Below, piece after piece: positions 36,583 to 43,225 of a stretch of 43,225 nt of DNA. The notes beneath the pieces were generated by a model that was not told where the DNA came from, did no database searches, and saw nothing but the letters and a program-made list of their open reading frames with translations. Every line of letters begins with the position of its first letter. The stretch's first letter is position 1. Source of the DNA: Bacteroidaceae bacterium (GTDB lineage Bacteria; Bacteroidota; Bacteroidia; Bacteroidales; Bacteroidaceae); the NCBI GenBank assembly GCA_017483765.1, contig JAFUVE010000025.1, positions 1-43,225 of the forward strand, read 5' to 3'. The translations under genes were made by a program, and so were the position numbers.

Positions 36583-37238
36583 AGGGAGAAGAGAAACTGC
36601 TTCCCATCAAACAAGCATGCCACGATGTCGAAGCGTATCAGGTTGGCCAAGGTGACGACAACTTTGCGCCGTGGCAAGCCCGTGGATTTCACAATCCTGT
36701 TGAGAGGTAGCGCATGATTTTCTGCCAGAAACTCCGTGAGTTTCCTCTCGTCATCAGAAAACTGCACCACCATCCCGTTCTCCACCTTCTGGTCTTTCCA
36801 TATCTGCAGGTGTACCGGCGAGGCCACGATGTTCTCATCATCGACTCTGACATATGCTGTGGGACGGTCCTTCGGCTTGATTTCCGCTGTCTGCGGATCG
36901 ATGATGATATCGTCGATGGCACATACAGGTTTGTCGGACGAAGGCGGCACCTCACAGATAAGCACCGTCTTTCCTTTGTGGATGACCGTCTGGAAATTCG
37001 TCTGCACAGACGGGATGCAATACTTCTCCGCGGCCGTCCTCATCATAAAGATCTCCTCTTCCGAAGTGACCCCCGAGATGAATCCGTCGTCCCTCACGCC
37101 GATGATAAGCCTACCGCCGTTTGTGTTGGCAAAGGCAGAGACCGACTTAGCCAATTTGGCGGCATCCATGACCTTGTATTTGAAATCCTGACGGTCGTGC
37201 TCTCCTTGGGCAATGAGTTTTTCGAGGAAAGAATGCAT
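36561..37238 (-). CDS. AlbA_2 (Schlafen-type) domain protein with a winged-helix C-terminus
   Basis: A 225-residue protein. Residues about 10-130 match the AlbA_2 pattern: E.HDRQDFKYKV near the start, then AKSVSAFANTNGGRLIIGVRDDGFISGV and an AYVRVDDENI strand. The C-terminal part (about 160-215, RKLTEFLAENHALPLNRIVKSTGLPRRKVVVTLANL) looks like a winged-helix DNA-binding domain. Such proteins are often called ATP-binding or transcriptional regulators; the exact role is unknown. The last codons, KAGSKN-stop, lie within the right inverted repeat of the R2 element, so the native C-terminus may have been changed. The ATG at 37238 is followed downstream by normal family sequence. AGTGAAAAGTGAA repeats lie just upstream. 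Confidence 0.8.
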   Translation of the reverse strand: MHSFLEKLIAQGEHDRQDFKYKVMDAAKLAKSVSAFANTNGGRLIIGVRDDGFISGVTSEEEIFMMRTAAEKYCIPSVQTNFQTVIHKGKTVLICEVPPSSDKPVCAIDDIIIDPQTAEIKPKDRPTAYVRVDDENIVASPVHLQIWKDQKVENGMVVQFSDDERKLTEFLAENHALPLNRIVKSTGLPRRKVVVTLANLIRFDIVACLFDGKQFLFSLKAGSKN

Positions 37239-37320
37239 GAGAAGTGAAAAGTGAAAAGTAAAAAAATGAAGAGTGTATTTACTCTGTGTATAGGGCTTAT
37301 ATACAGGAATGATGGCGACC

Positions 37321-38349
37321 CTATTGCTTCATTGGCAGCTGGGAAAATTTCCGGATACGGCGGATATAGAATTTACTGACAATGGAGAAACCGACCCGTT
37401 CTTTGATATTGGCGGCTTTTCGCCGTTGGGCGTTTTTTCTGCGGTCGTCCTTCAAGTCAGGAACCATCGATTTAAATTCCTTACGCGCATTGATTACAGC
37501 CTTATAATTGGCCCTGTCGAATTTAAGGAGAAATTGAAAAGCCGCCAGCCTGTCGAACCACTTACGGGCTTTCATCACCTTGCCGAGTTCCTCATCTGGC
37601 AGATTCTTATAGAGCATGATGAGGTTGTTGCGGAAATTGAGGAACGTCTTCCTGGGATTTCCCTGATTGAGCGATGCACCTCCCAAATGATAGACCTTGC
37701 TCTCAGGCACACACACCACCCTGAGCCCTGCGTCTCTGAGCCTCCAGCAGAGGTCGATCTCCTCCATGTGGGCAAAGAAGCGGGAGTCGAGACCACCCAC
37801 AGCCCAAAAGTCCTTGGCTCTGACCATCAAAGCGGCACCACTGGCCCAGAAGACATCGATGGTGTCGTTGTATTGTCCCCTATCGGTCTCGACGGAATCG
37901 AAAATGCGTCCCCTACAGAACGGAAAACCATATTTATCGATAAATCCACCAGCCGCACCCGCATATTCAAACAGTCTTTTGTCTTTAAGCGAGAGTATTT
38001 TAGGCTGACACGCCGCCACATCCGGATGGTTGTCCATAAAGTCGAGAAGAGGGAGGAGCCAGTTGTCGTCCATAATCTCGACATCCGAGTTGAGCAAGAG
38101 GAAATAATCAGCGTTGTTTTCACGCAAGGCCATATTATATCCTTCCGCGAAACCATAGTTTTTCTCAAGAATCACGAGTGGAGTCTCAGGAAAGTCTCGC
38201 TCGAGCATCTCCACAGATCCGTCGGTGGACCCGTTGTCGGCAACGACCACTTCCACTCCCGGCATATTGGAATGTGCTATGACATCCGGCAGATATGCCC
38301 TCAGCATATCTTTCCCGTTCCAATTCAGAATGACAATAGACACTTTCAT
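37321..38349 (-). CDS. Family 2 glycosyltransferase
   Basis: A 342-residue GT-A enzyme. The start MKVSIVILNWNGKDML and VVVADNGSTDGSVEML bind the nucleotide-sugar, LLLNSDVEI (85-92) is the DxD-like metal site, and FWASGAALMVRAKDFWAVGGLDSRFFAHMEEIDLCWRLRDAG is the acceptor and ED motif region of rhamnosyl/WbbL-like GT2 proteins. The C-terminal basic tail may contact the membrane. It would transfer a sugar to a surface polysaccharide or glycoprotein; the substrate is not determined. The start overlaps the stop of mtaB by 4 bp (ATGA), so the two are translationally coupled. Confidence 0.92.
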   Translation of the reverse strand: MKVSIVILNWNGKDMLRAYLPDVIAHSNMPGVEVVVADNGSTDGSVEMLERDFPETPLVILEKNYGFAEGYNMALRENNADYFLLLNSDVEIMDDNWLLPLLDFMDNHPDVAACQPKILSLKDKRLFEYAGAAGGFIDKYGFPFCRGRIFDSVETDRGQYNDTIDVFWASGAALMVRAKDFWAVGGLDSRFFAHMEEIDLCWRLRDAGLRVVCVPESKVYHLGGASLNQGNPRKTFLNFRNNLIMLYKNLPDEELGKVMKARKWFDRLAAFQFLLKFDRANYKAVINARKEFKSMVPDLKDDRRKNAQRRKAANIKERVGFSIVSKFYIRRIRKFSQLPMKQ

Positions 38350-39662
38350 ATCACTACCCCTTTCATCATTTCTTTTTTCTCGTTATACTCCATTAGCTTG
38401 ACCATTTGCACCGTGTTGTACATCTGTGGATTGTCGTCCGTCTCCACCTTTATGTAATTGTCGGTGAACCCCGTCATGACACGATGGGTTCGTGAATGTT
38501 CGAACAGCACCGGCCGCACAGTACCCATGAAAGAATTATAGAAATCCTTAGTCTTTTCGTCCGACAAGGCAAGGAGCCGCTGGCTTCTCTCGTGCTTTTC
38601 CGTCGGAGAGACGACAAAAGGAATGTTGAGAGCCTTCGTCCCGGGCCGCTCACTGTAGGAGAAGACATGCAGTTGGGACACAGGAAGACTTTTGATGAAT
38701 TCATAAGCCTGTTCGAAGTATTCCGGACGTTCGCCCCTGCACCCCACCATGACATCAACGCCAATAAAGGCATGCGGGATGAGACTTTTGATATGGGTAA
38801 TTTTATCACGGAAGAAAACCGTGTCGTATTTCCTGTGCATCAGCTTCAGCACCTCATCGCTGCCACTCTGCAAGGGGATGTGGAAATGAGGCATGAAAGC
38901 CCTTGAGTGCGCACAGAAATCAATAATCTCGTCAGTGAGCAGGTTGGGTTCGATAGAAGAGATTCTGAACCGCTGGATGCCTTTGACCTCGTCCATCTGC
39001 CGGAGCAAGTCAATGAGATGCTCACCAGTGGAGCGTCCGAAGTCACCGATATTGACTCCTGTAATCACAATCTCCTGTCCCCCACTCTTCTCGACTTCCC
39101 TCACCTGCCACATGATGTCATCGATCGAGCCATTACGGCTTCTTCCCCTGGCAAACGGGATGGTGCAATACGTGCAGAAATAGTTGCATCCGTCCTGCAC
39201 TTTCAGGAAATAGCGGGTGCGGTCACCTTTGGAACATGCAGGGAAAAACAGTTTGTCGTCGCCGTTATCCTGCTGGGAAATATGCGTTTCCTTCTGCCCC
39301 ATTGCCATAAGAATCATGGGGACCACCTGTTTCTTGTATTCAGCTCCCACCACGATGTCGACACCAGGAATCTGTGCGATGTCCTCATGCCGCAGCTGAG
39401 CATAACAGCCCGTGACCACAACCAATGCCCCCGGGTGTTGCCGTATGATTTTATGAATCGCCTGTCGTCCCTTCCTGTCGGCCACTTCCGTCACGGTGCA
39501 AGTGTTGACGATGCATACGTCGGCAGACTCTCCAGCCGCGACATTCACGGCACCATATTTTTTCAGCTCATTAGCAATGGAAGAAGTCTCAGCAAAATTC
39601 AGCTTGCATCCAAGGGTGGCATAGGCAATCTTCTTACCGGAAAGGCATCCAAAATCAAACAT
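38346..39662 (-). CDS. mtaB: tRNA t6A37 methylthiotransferase MtaB
   Basis: A 438-residue radical-SAM enzyme that adds a methylthio group to N6-threonylcarbamoyladenosine at position 37 of tRNA. The N-terminal MTTase domain has three cluster cysteines: Cys19 (TLGCKLN), Cys55 (NTCTVTEVADRK) and Cys86 (TGCYAQ). The radical-SAM motif CNYFCTYC gives Cys159, Cys163 and Cys166. A C-terminal TRAM-like domain follows. NTCTVTEVADRK favours MtaB over MiaB or RimO. The ATG at 39662 lies close to the divergent promoter of the 39787 gene. The downstream glycosyltransferase overlaps it by 4 bp. Confidence 0.94.
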   Translation of the reverse strand: MFDFGCLSGKKIAYATLGCKLNFAETSSIANELKKYGAVNVAAGESADVCIVNTCTVTEVADRKGRQAIHKIIRQHPGALVVVTGCYAQLRHEDIAQIPGVDIVVGAEYKKQVVPMILMAMGQKETHISQQDNGDDKLFFPACSKGDRTRYFLKVQDGCNYFCTYCTIPFARGRSRNGSIDDIMWQVREVEKSGGQEIVITGVNIGDFGRSTGEHLIDLLRQMDEVKGIQRFRISSIEPNLLTDEIIDFCAHSRAFMPHFHIPLQSGSDEVLKLMHRKYDTVFFRDKITHIKSLIPHAFIGVDVMVGCRGERPEYFEQAYEFIKSLPVSQLHVFSYSERPGTKALNIPFVVSPTEKHERSQRLLALSDEKTKDFYNSFMGTVRPVLFEHSRTHRVMTGFTDNYIKVETDDNPQMYNTVQMVKLMEYNEKKEMMKGVVI

Positions 39663-39731
39663 AAACGCAAAAAAGTTGAAAATTTATGCAAAGTTATGAA
39701 AAAAAAGGTTATTATTCATTATAAAAAGATA

Positions 39732-39758
39732 TTGATTGAGAAAAAAGTTGTAACTTTA
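39732..39758 (+). promoter_or_regulatory. Promoter of the phytase-esterase-like gene
   Basis: TTG at 39732-39734 and TAACTTTA at 39751-39758 are a near match to -33/-7, with one mismatch in the last base of the -7. The surrounding GAAAAAAGTTGTAACTTT is identical to the rpsF promoter core. Confidence 0.45.
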
Positions 39759-39786
39759 CAAAGAATTCATCAAAAACTCGAAAAAA

Positions 39787-40815
39787 ATGAAAAAAACATT
39801 CATCCTATCCCTTACTATGCTAACTATGACGGCAGCAAGCCTGATGGGCCAGACAAGCACCATGACCATCAGAGAAAACCCGTCAGTAAACCTGAAGAAA
39901 TACGCCCCGAAGGGAAATTACAGCGGCATCACCCGCATCGGTGACAACACCTATGCAGTGGTGTCGGACAAAGAGAGCCACGACGGCTTCTATAAGTTCA
40001 ACATCAACCTGAATCCTTCCACGGGTGAGATCTTGTCGGTGGAGAACATCGGCTTCTACCACAGCGAGACCGTAGGACGCGACGCAGAGTGCGTGGCCTA
40101 CAACCCAGTCCGTAAGACAATCTACATAGGCGGAGAGCGCAACAACAGCATCGTGGAATTCACGCTTGAAGGCAAAGCCACGGGAGTGAGAAGCGGCAAC
40201 ATCATGGCTGGCACTCGGACGAACATGGGAATGGAGTCGCTGTGTTACGACAGCAGCACAAAATTGCTGTGGACCATGTCGGAGAGCACGCTGAAGACCG
40301 ACAACGACGGAAACTACAGCCAAAGCACAAACGGCGTGGCCAACATGCTCCGTCTGACCGCCTTTGACACAAACTTCAACAAAGTACGCGAATATGCCTA
40401 CAAAACCGACAGCCCTGAAAACATGAAAGAGGCATCGAAATACATCATGGGCGTAAGCGACATAGCGGCTCTCGACGACGGCCGCCTGCTTGTGATGGAG
40501 CGTGAGTGCTTTGTACCTAAAATCAAATACGGCGCATGGACAAAGACAAAGATCTATGTGGTCGACCCGAAGAAAGGGAGTGAGTTGAAAGGCAACGGCG
40601 CACTGACGTCAGAAAGCCCGTTCCTGCAGAAAACCCTGCTGTGGTCGTGCAACACGACGATGTCGTTCAACGGACTGAACTGGGCAAACTATGAAGGCAT
40701 GTGCCTCGGTCCGAAGCTGGACGGCGGCGGCCAGACGGTGATACTGATTTCAGATTCCCAGGGCCGTTACAAAGGAATGCTTCAAGACTGGATCAAGACA
40801 ATTGTGATTGAATAA
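39787..40815 (+). CDS. Secreted esterase-like activity of phytase family protein
   Basis: A 342-residue protein with a signal peptide of about 21 residues (ending SLMGQ). The rest is a six-bladed propeller-like domain of the 'esterase-like activity of phytase' family, recognised by YSGITRIGDNTYAVVSDKE, GRDAECVAYNPVRKTIYIGGE, NMGMESLCYD and WANYEGMCLGP, the last carrying the repeated E(G/A/S)(M/L)C motif. The enzymatic activity in this family is poorly defined; phosphoester or phytate substrates are possible. It likely acts in the periplasm. The gene starts a two-gene plus-strand unit with the DUF4861 gene 32 bp downstream. Confidence 0.82.
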   Translation: MKKTFILSLTMLTMTAASLMGQTSTMTIRENPSVNLKKYAPKGNYSGITRIGDNTYAVVSDKESHDGFYKFNINLNPSTGEILSVENIGFYHSETVGRDAECVAYNPVRKTIYIGGERNNSIVEFTLEGKATGVRSGNIMAGTRTNMGMESLCYDSSTKLLWTMSESTLKTDNDGNYSQSTNGVANMLRLTAFDTNFNKVREYAYKTDSPENMKEASKYIMGVSDIAALDDGRLLVMERECFVPKIKYGAWTKTKIYVVDPKKGSELKGNGALTSESPFLQKTLLWSCNTTMSFNGLNWANYEGMCLGPKLDGGGQTVILISDSQGRYKGMLQDWIKTIVIE

Positions 40816-40847
40816 AGTTGAGAGTTGATTATAAAAAAACCGTGAAC

Positions 40848-42098
40848 ATGAGAAGAAGTCAGAATTGGCTGTTGATACTGGCATTATTGCCAGTCTTGGC
40901 AACAGGCCAGGAATACAAGGCAAGCATAGACGTGAAGAACAGCAAAGGCTCAGAGAAGAAAGACGCCCCGGTGGTGGTGCGTCTGAGCGATTTCAAGAAG
41001 CTGGACTTCAATGTCAGAAGCGCATCCGTGGTTTGCGACGGACATGAGGTTGCCTGCCAGCTGGACGACATGGACAACGACGGGCTGAAAGACGAGTTGA
41101 GTTTCGTCTGCGACCTGAAGAAAGGAGAACAGAAATCTTTCGAGTTGACGTTCTCTGGGAAAAGCCAGCCAAACACATTCAGCCCACGCGTCTATGCCGA
41201 CATGCAGCTGGACGACAAGAAAAAGAAGCATCCCTTCATCACAAGCTTAGAAGCACCGGGCGACAGCTACCTGTACAACGACTTCTACCATCACGGAGCC
41301 GCCTTCGAGTCGGAGCTGACTGCCTACCGCATCTATTTCGACGAGCGTCAGAATATCGACTTGTACGGAAAGAAGACCCACCGTCTGGAACTGCACGACA
41401 CGGGATTCTACACGACAGCCGACCAGCAGGCAGCCGGTTATGGAAACGACGTGCTGTGGGCTGGGCAGAGCGTAGGCTGCGGCACGCTGAAACTATGGGA
41501 CGGCACGAGCCCCCAGAACTGGAAGAAAGTGGCGACACGCGGCCAGCGTCTGATTGCCAGCGGACCTGTGCGCAACGTGGCTGAGGTGATCGACCGCGGT
41601 GTACAGGCAGAGGGGGTGACTGAGCCTTACAATGTGCGGACGATATATACCCAGTATGCAGGACACCGTGACGTAAGAGTCGATGTCATGCTGGACAGGG
41701 GCATGGAGAAACCGATACTCTGCACCGGAGTTCAGAAAATCGGGCAAAGCGAAGAAGCCTTCGCTGCCAACGGAGGCATCAAGCAGGAAGGATTCGTGAA
41801 ACAGGACGGACTTGCAGCTTCATGGGGAGCAGACTATCCGGAGATGGGAAAGAAAGAGCAGTTCCCCCCAGAGCCGGTAGGACTGGCCGTGAGAGTGCCG
41901 AAGGACTTCATCTCCTCCGTGAAGACCGACGACTTGAATTATCTGATTATCCTGGGAAAGAACGGCCAACAGAGACTGCATTACTACATCAGCTTCTGCG
42001 CTGCAAAAGAGACAGAAGGCTGCCACAACGCCAAGGAATGGTTCGACTATGTGAAAAAATGGAACCCTGAGGAAGAAGTTTCTGTAAAAATTCGCTGA
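40848..42098 (+). CDS. Secreted DUF4861 family protein
   Basis: A 416-residue protein with a signal peptide (MRRSQNWLLILALLPVLATGQ). The body matches my recollection of DUF4861: VVVRLSDF and DGHEVACQLDDMDNDGLKDEL near the N-terminus, GDSYLYNDFYHHGAAFESELTAYRIYFDERQNIDLYGKK in the middle and HYYISFCAAKE near the end. The family is common in Bacteroidota glycan-degradation clusters, especially with pectin enzymes, but its function is unknown. The ATG at 40848 gives the signal peptide; a TTG at 40818 would add 10 residues. It lies 32 bp after the phytase-like gene, so a shared transcript is likely. The terminator lies inside the convergent comEC 3' end. Confidence 0.8.
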   Translation: MRRSQNWLLILALLPVLATGQEYKASIDVKNSKGSEKKDAPVVVRLSDFKKLDFNVRSASVVCDGHEVACQLDDMDNDGLKDELSFVCDLKKGEQKSFELTFSGKSQPNTFSPRVYADMQLDDKKKKHPFITSLEAPGDSYLYNDFYHHGAAFESELTAYRIYFDERQNIDLYGKKTHRLELHDTGFYTTADQQAAGYGNDVLWAGQSVGCGTLKLWDGTSPQNWKKVATRGQRLIASGPVRNVAEVIDRGVQAEGVTEPYNVRTIYTQYAGHRDVRVDVMLDRGMEKPILCTGVQKIGQSEEAFAANGGIKQEGFVKQDGLAASWGADYPEMGKKEQFPPEPVGLAVRVPKDFISSVKTDDLNYLIILGKNGQQRLHYYISFCAAKETEGCHNAKEWFDYVKKWNPEEEVSVKIR

Positions 42099-42141
42099 CC
42101 GGCAGACATCAGCACCAAAGGATAAAGCCAACAAAAGACAG

Positions 42142-43225
42142 CTACAGCATATAGTGCACAACCGGCATAAGCAACATCATCAGAGCGGAAATACCCAGGT
42201 ATTTCCGCTTTTTGTTGTATGAATAGACGAGTACATAGCCAATAACAAGGTAAAGGCAGATGACCTCCAGAATATTAGGGCTGTATTTGACTGTAGCCAT
42301 CGGAAGCTGAGACACGCTCTCCGCCACAAATACCATGGCACGCGTGAGTCCGTTGAGCACAGACGTGAGCAGTCCACACACAGGATTACACCAAGAGAAA
42401 ATCCACCAGAACACCGCTGCCCACATGATAAGCGTGGCGATGAGTGACACAAAAAGATTGCTGAGTAACGAGTAAAGGGGAACCTGTCCGAAATGATAAG
42501 CTACAACAGGGAACGTGAACAGCGTGCAAGTGAGCGATATGCAAAGAATATCGAGCACATACGCCCATCTGCCAGTCTTTTGTCCCAGCCATGTGCAGAG
42601 CGGTGCCCCCATGACAGCAATACCGACAATGGAGAGAAAAGAAAGCTGGAACCCCACATCCATGATAATCATCGGACTGAATGCAATCATGAAGAATCCT
42701 GCAATGGCAGCTGCGTTTTTGAGCTGTTGCCCATGTCCGACGACAAGCGCAAGCTGGAAGACCGAACACATGATGGTTGCCCTGACCAACGACGGCGGGA
42801 ATCCGGCAATATAGGCAAACGCCCAAATGAAAGGGATGACGAGCAGAGCGGACATCCGTCTCCATCGACGGCTGAACACCCCCCTGAGCAGCAAGACATC
42901 GATAAGGGAGACGATGACAGTGAGATGGAATCCCGACAATGCCAGCACATGGCTGATACCCGCATCAGAGAACTGCTGGCGCAGCTGCTTGCTGATTTCC
43001 GTCTTGTTGCCGGTGGTCATGGCATCCACGATGGCATTAGCCTCTTCCGAGAATCCCGCAGACGCATACCGCTCATGCATGGCAGAAGCAATATCTTTGT
43101 TTTCTGCCAGTTGCCTGCGGAAATCCGCCTGTTGGCCGGGGTCGTCATAGCAAAAGCCCCATGCACCTTCCGAACAATAAATCACAGATGAGAAGCCGTG
43201 GAAGAAGAGATAATTGGAATAGCCA
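42142..43225 (-). CDS. comEC: ComEC/Rec2-type competence membrane protein, 5' end beyond the window
   Basis: The reading frame stays open to base 43225 with no stop, so the gene is truncated by the window edge; at least 360 residues are seen. It contains the Competence domain: a run ending ISHVLALSGFHLTVIVSLIDVLL, then AGFPPSLVRATIMCSVFQLALVVG, DVGFQLSFLSIVGIAVMGAP and about eight more membrane helices. The conserved SHVLALSGFHL motif is the ComEC signature. ComEC carries single-stranded DNA across the inner membrane. The protein ends soon after the last helix with no metallo-beta-lactamase domain, as in many Bacteroidota homologues. A GTG at 43185 could be read as a start but upstream residues (NYLFFHGFSS) continue the family sequence. 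Confidence 0.88.
   Translation of the reverse strand, partial: GYSNYLFFHGFSSVIYCSEGAWGFCYDDPGQQADFRRQLAENKDIASAMHERYASAGFSEEANAIVDAMTTGNKTEISKQLRQQFSDAGISHVLALSGFHLTVIVSLIDVLLLRGVFSRRWRRMSALLVIPFIWAFAYIAGFPPSLVRATIMCSVFQLALVVGHGQQLKNAAAIAGFFMIAFSPMIIMDVGFQLSFLSIVGIAVMGAPLCTWLGQKTGRWAYVLDILCISLTCTLFTFPVVAYHFGQVPLYSLLSNLFVSLIATLIMWAAVFWWIFSWCNPVCGLLTSVLNGLTRAMVFVAESVSQLPMATVKYSPNILEVICLYLVIGYVLVYSYNKKRKYLGISALMMLLMPVVHYML
42184..42214 (+). terminator. Terminator of the DUF4861 gene within the comEC 3' end
   Basis: An 11-bp perfect stem (42184-42194 with 42199-42209, arm AGCGGAAATAC), loop CCAG, then TTTTTG. It lies 85 bp after the DUF4861 stop and inside the last codons of the convergent comEC gene. 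Confidence 0.75.

Noticed and set aside
37309-38457. 382-codon plus-strand frame opposite the glycosyltransferase
   Set aside because: Codon-shadow of a clear GT2 gene; no signal peptide, promoter or family motif.
42515-42814. Plus-strand frame within the comEC region
   Set aside because: Antisense of membrane helices; no supporting motif.

Overview
The window looks like the chromosome of a Bacteroidales bacterium, most probably a gut or oral Prevotella-like member of the Prevotellaceae. The support is a complete Sus-type starch locus (SusR/A/B/C/D/E/F), an RprX/RprY two-component pair beside an EF-G paralogue, promoters of the Bacteroidota type (TTTG at -33, TAnnTTTG at -7), AT-rich leaders with few Shine-Dalgarno sequences, and long spacers full of small interspersed repeats. 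I see no tRNA, rRNA, phage, CRISPR array or intact transposase.

Layout. 1-3,000: a pseudouridine synthase (rluB) with a long GYGQ/RGG low-complexity front end, then asnS and a terminator. 3,037-6,600: a minus-strand TonB receptor and small metal-binding (HMA) protein pair, lying between two copies of a 101-bp repeat, plus a perfect palindrome around a promoter. 6,620-22,095: the minus-strand starch locus in the order susA, susB, susC, susD, susE, susF, a secreted GH13 alpha-amylase with a C-terminal dockerin, and an MFS sugar transporter. The susR-type regulator (22,507-24,111) is divergent. 24,649-28,997: a 1,212-residue secreted multidomain protein ending in the same kind of dockerin, followed by a small secreted protein that resembles a cohesin. 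29,451-36,332: an EF-G paralogue with a degenerate GTPase site, rprX, rprY, a small membrane protein, and the rpsF-rpsR-rplI operon. 36,401-43,225: a MITE-like element whose right end forms the 3' end of an AlbA_2-domain gene, a family 2 glycosyltransferase overlapping mtaB, a phytase-esterase-like secreted protein with a DUF4861 protein, and a comEC-type gene that runs off the window.

How it fits together. SusC/D/E/F would bind starch and import oligosaccharides. SusA and SusB would degrade them in the periplasm, SusR would sense maltose-like products, and the MFS protein would carry sugar across the inner membrane. The usual surface lipoprotein amylase SusG is replaced by a non-lipidated amylase with a dockerin. 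A second dockerin protein and a cohesin-like protein lie just beyond susR. The most interesting hypothesis here is therefore a small cohesin-dockerin starch assembly (an amylosome-like arrangement) attached to a Sus system. The dockerin motifs and the gene order are seen directly; the cohesin assignment and the assembly are inference.
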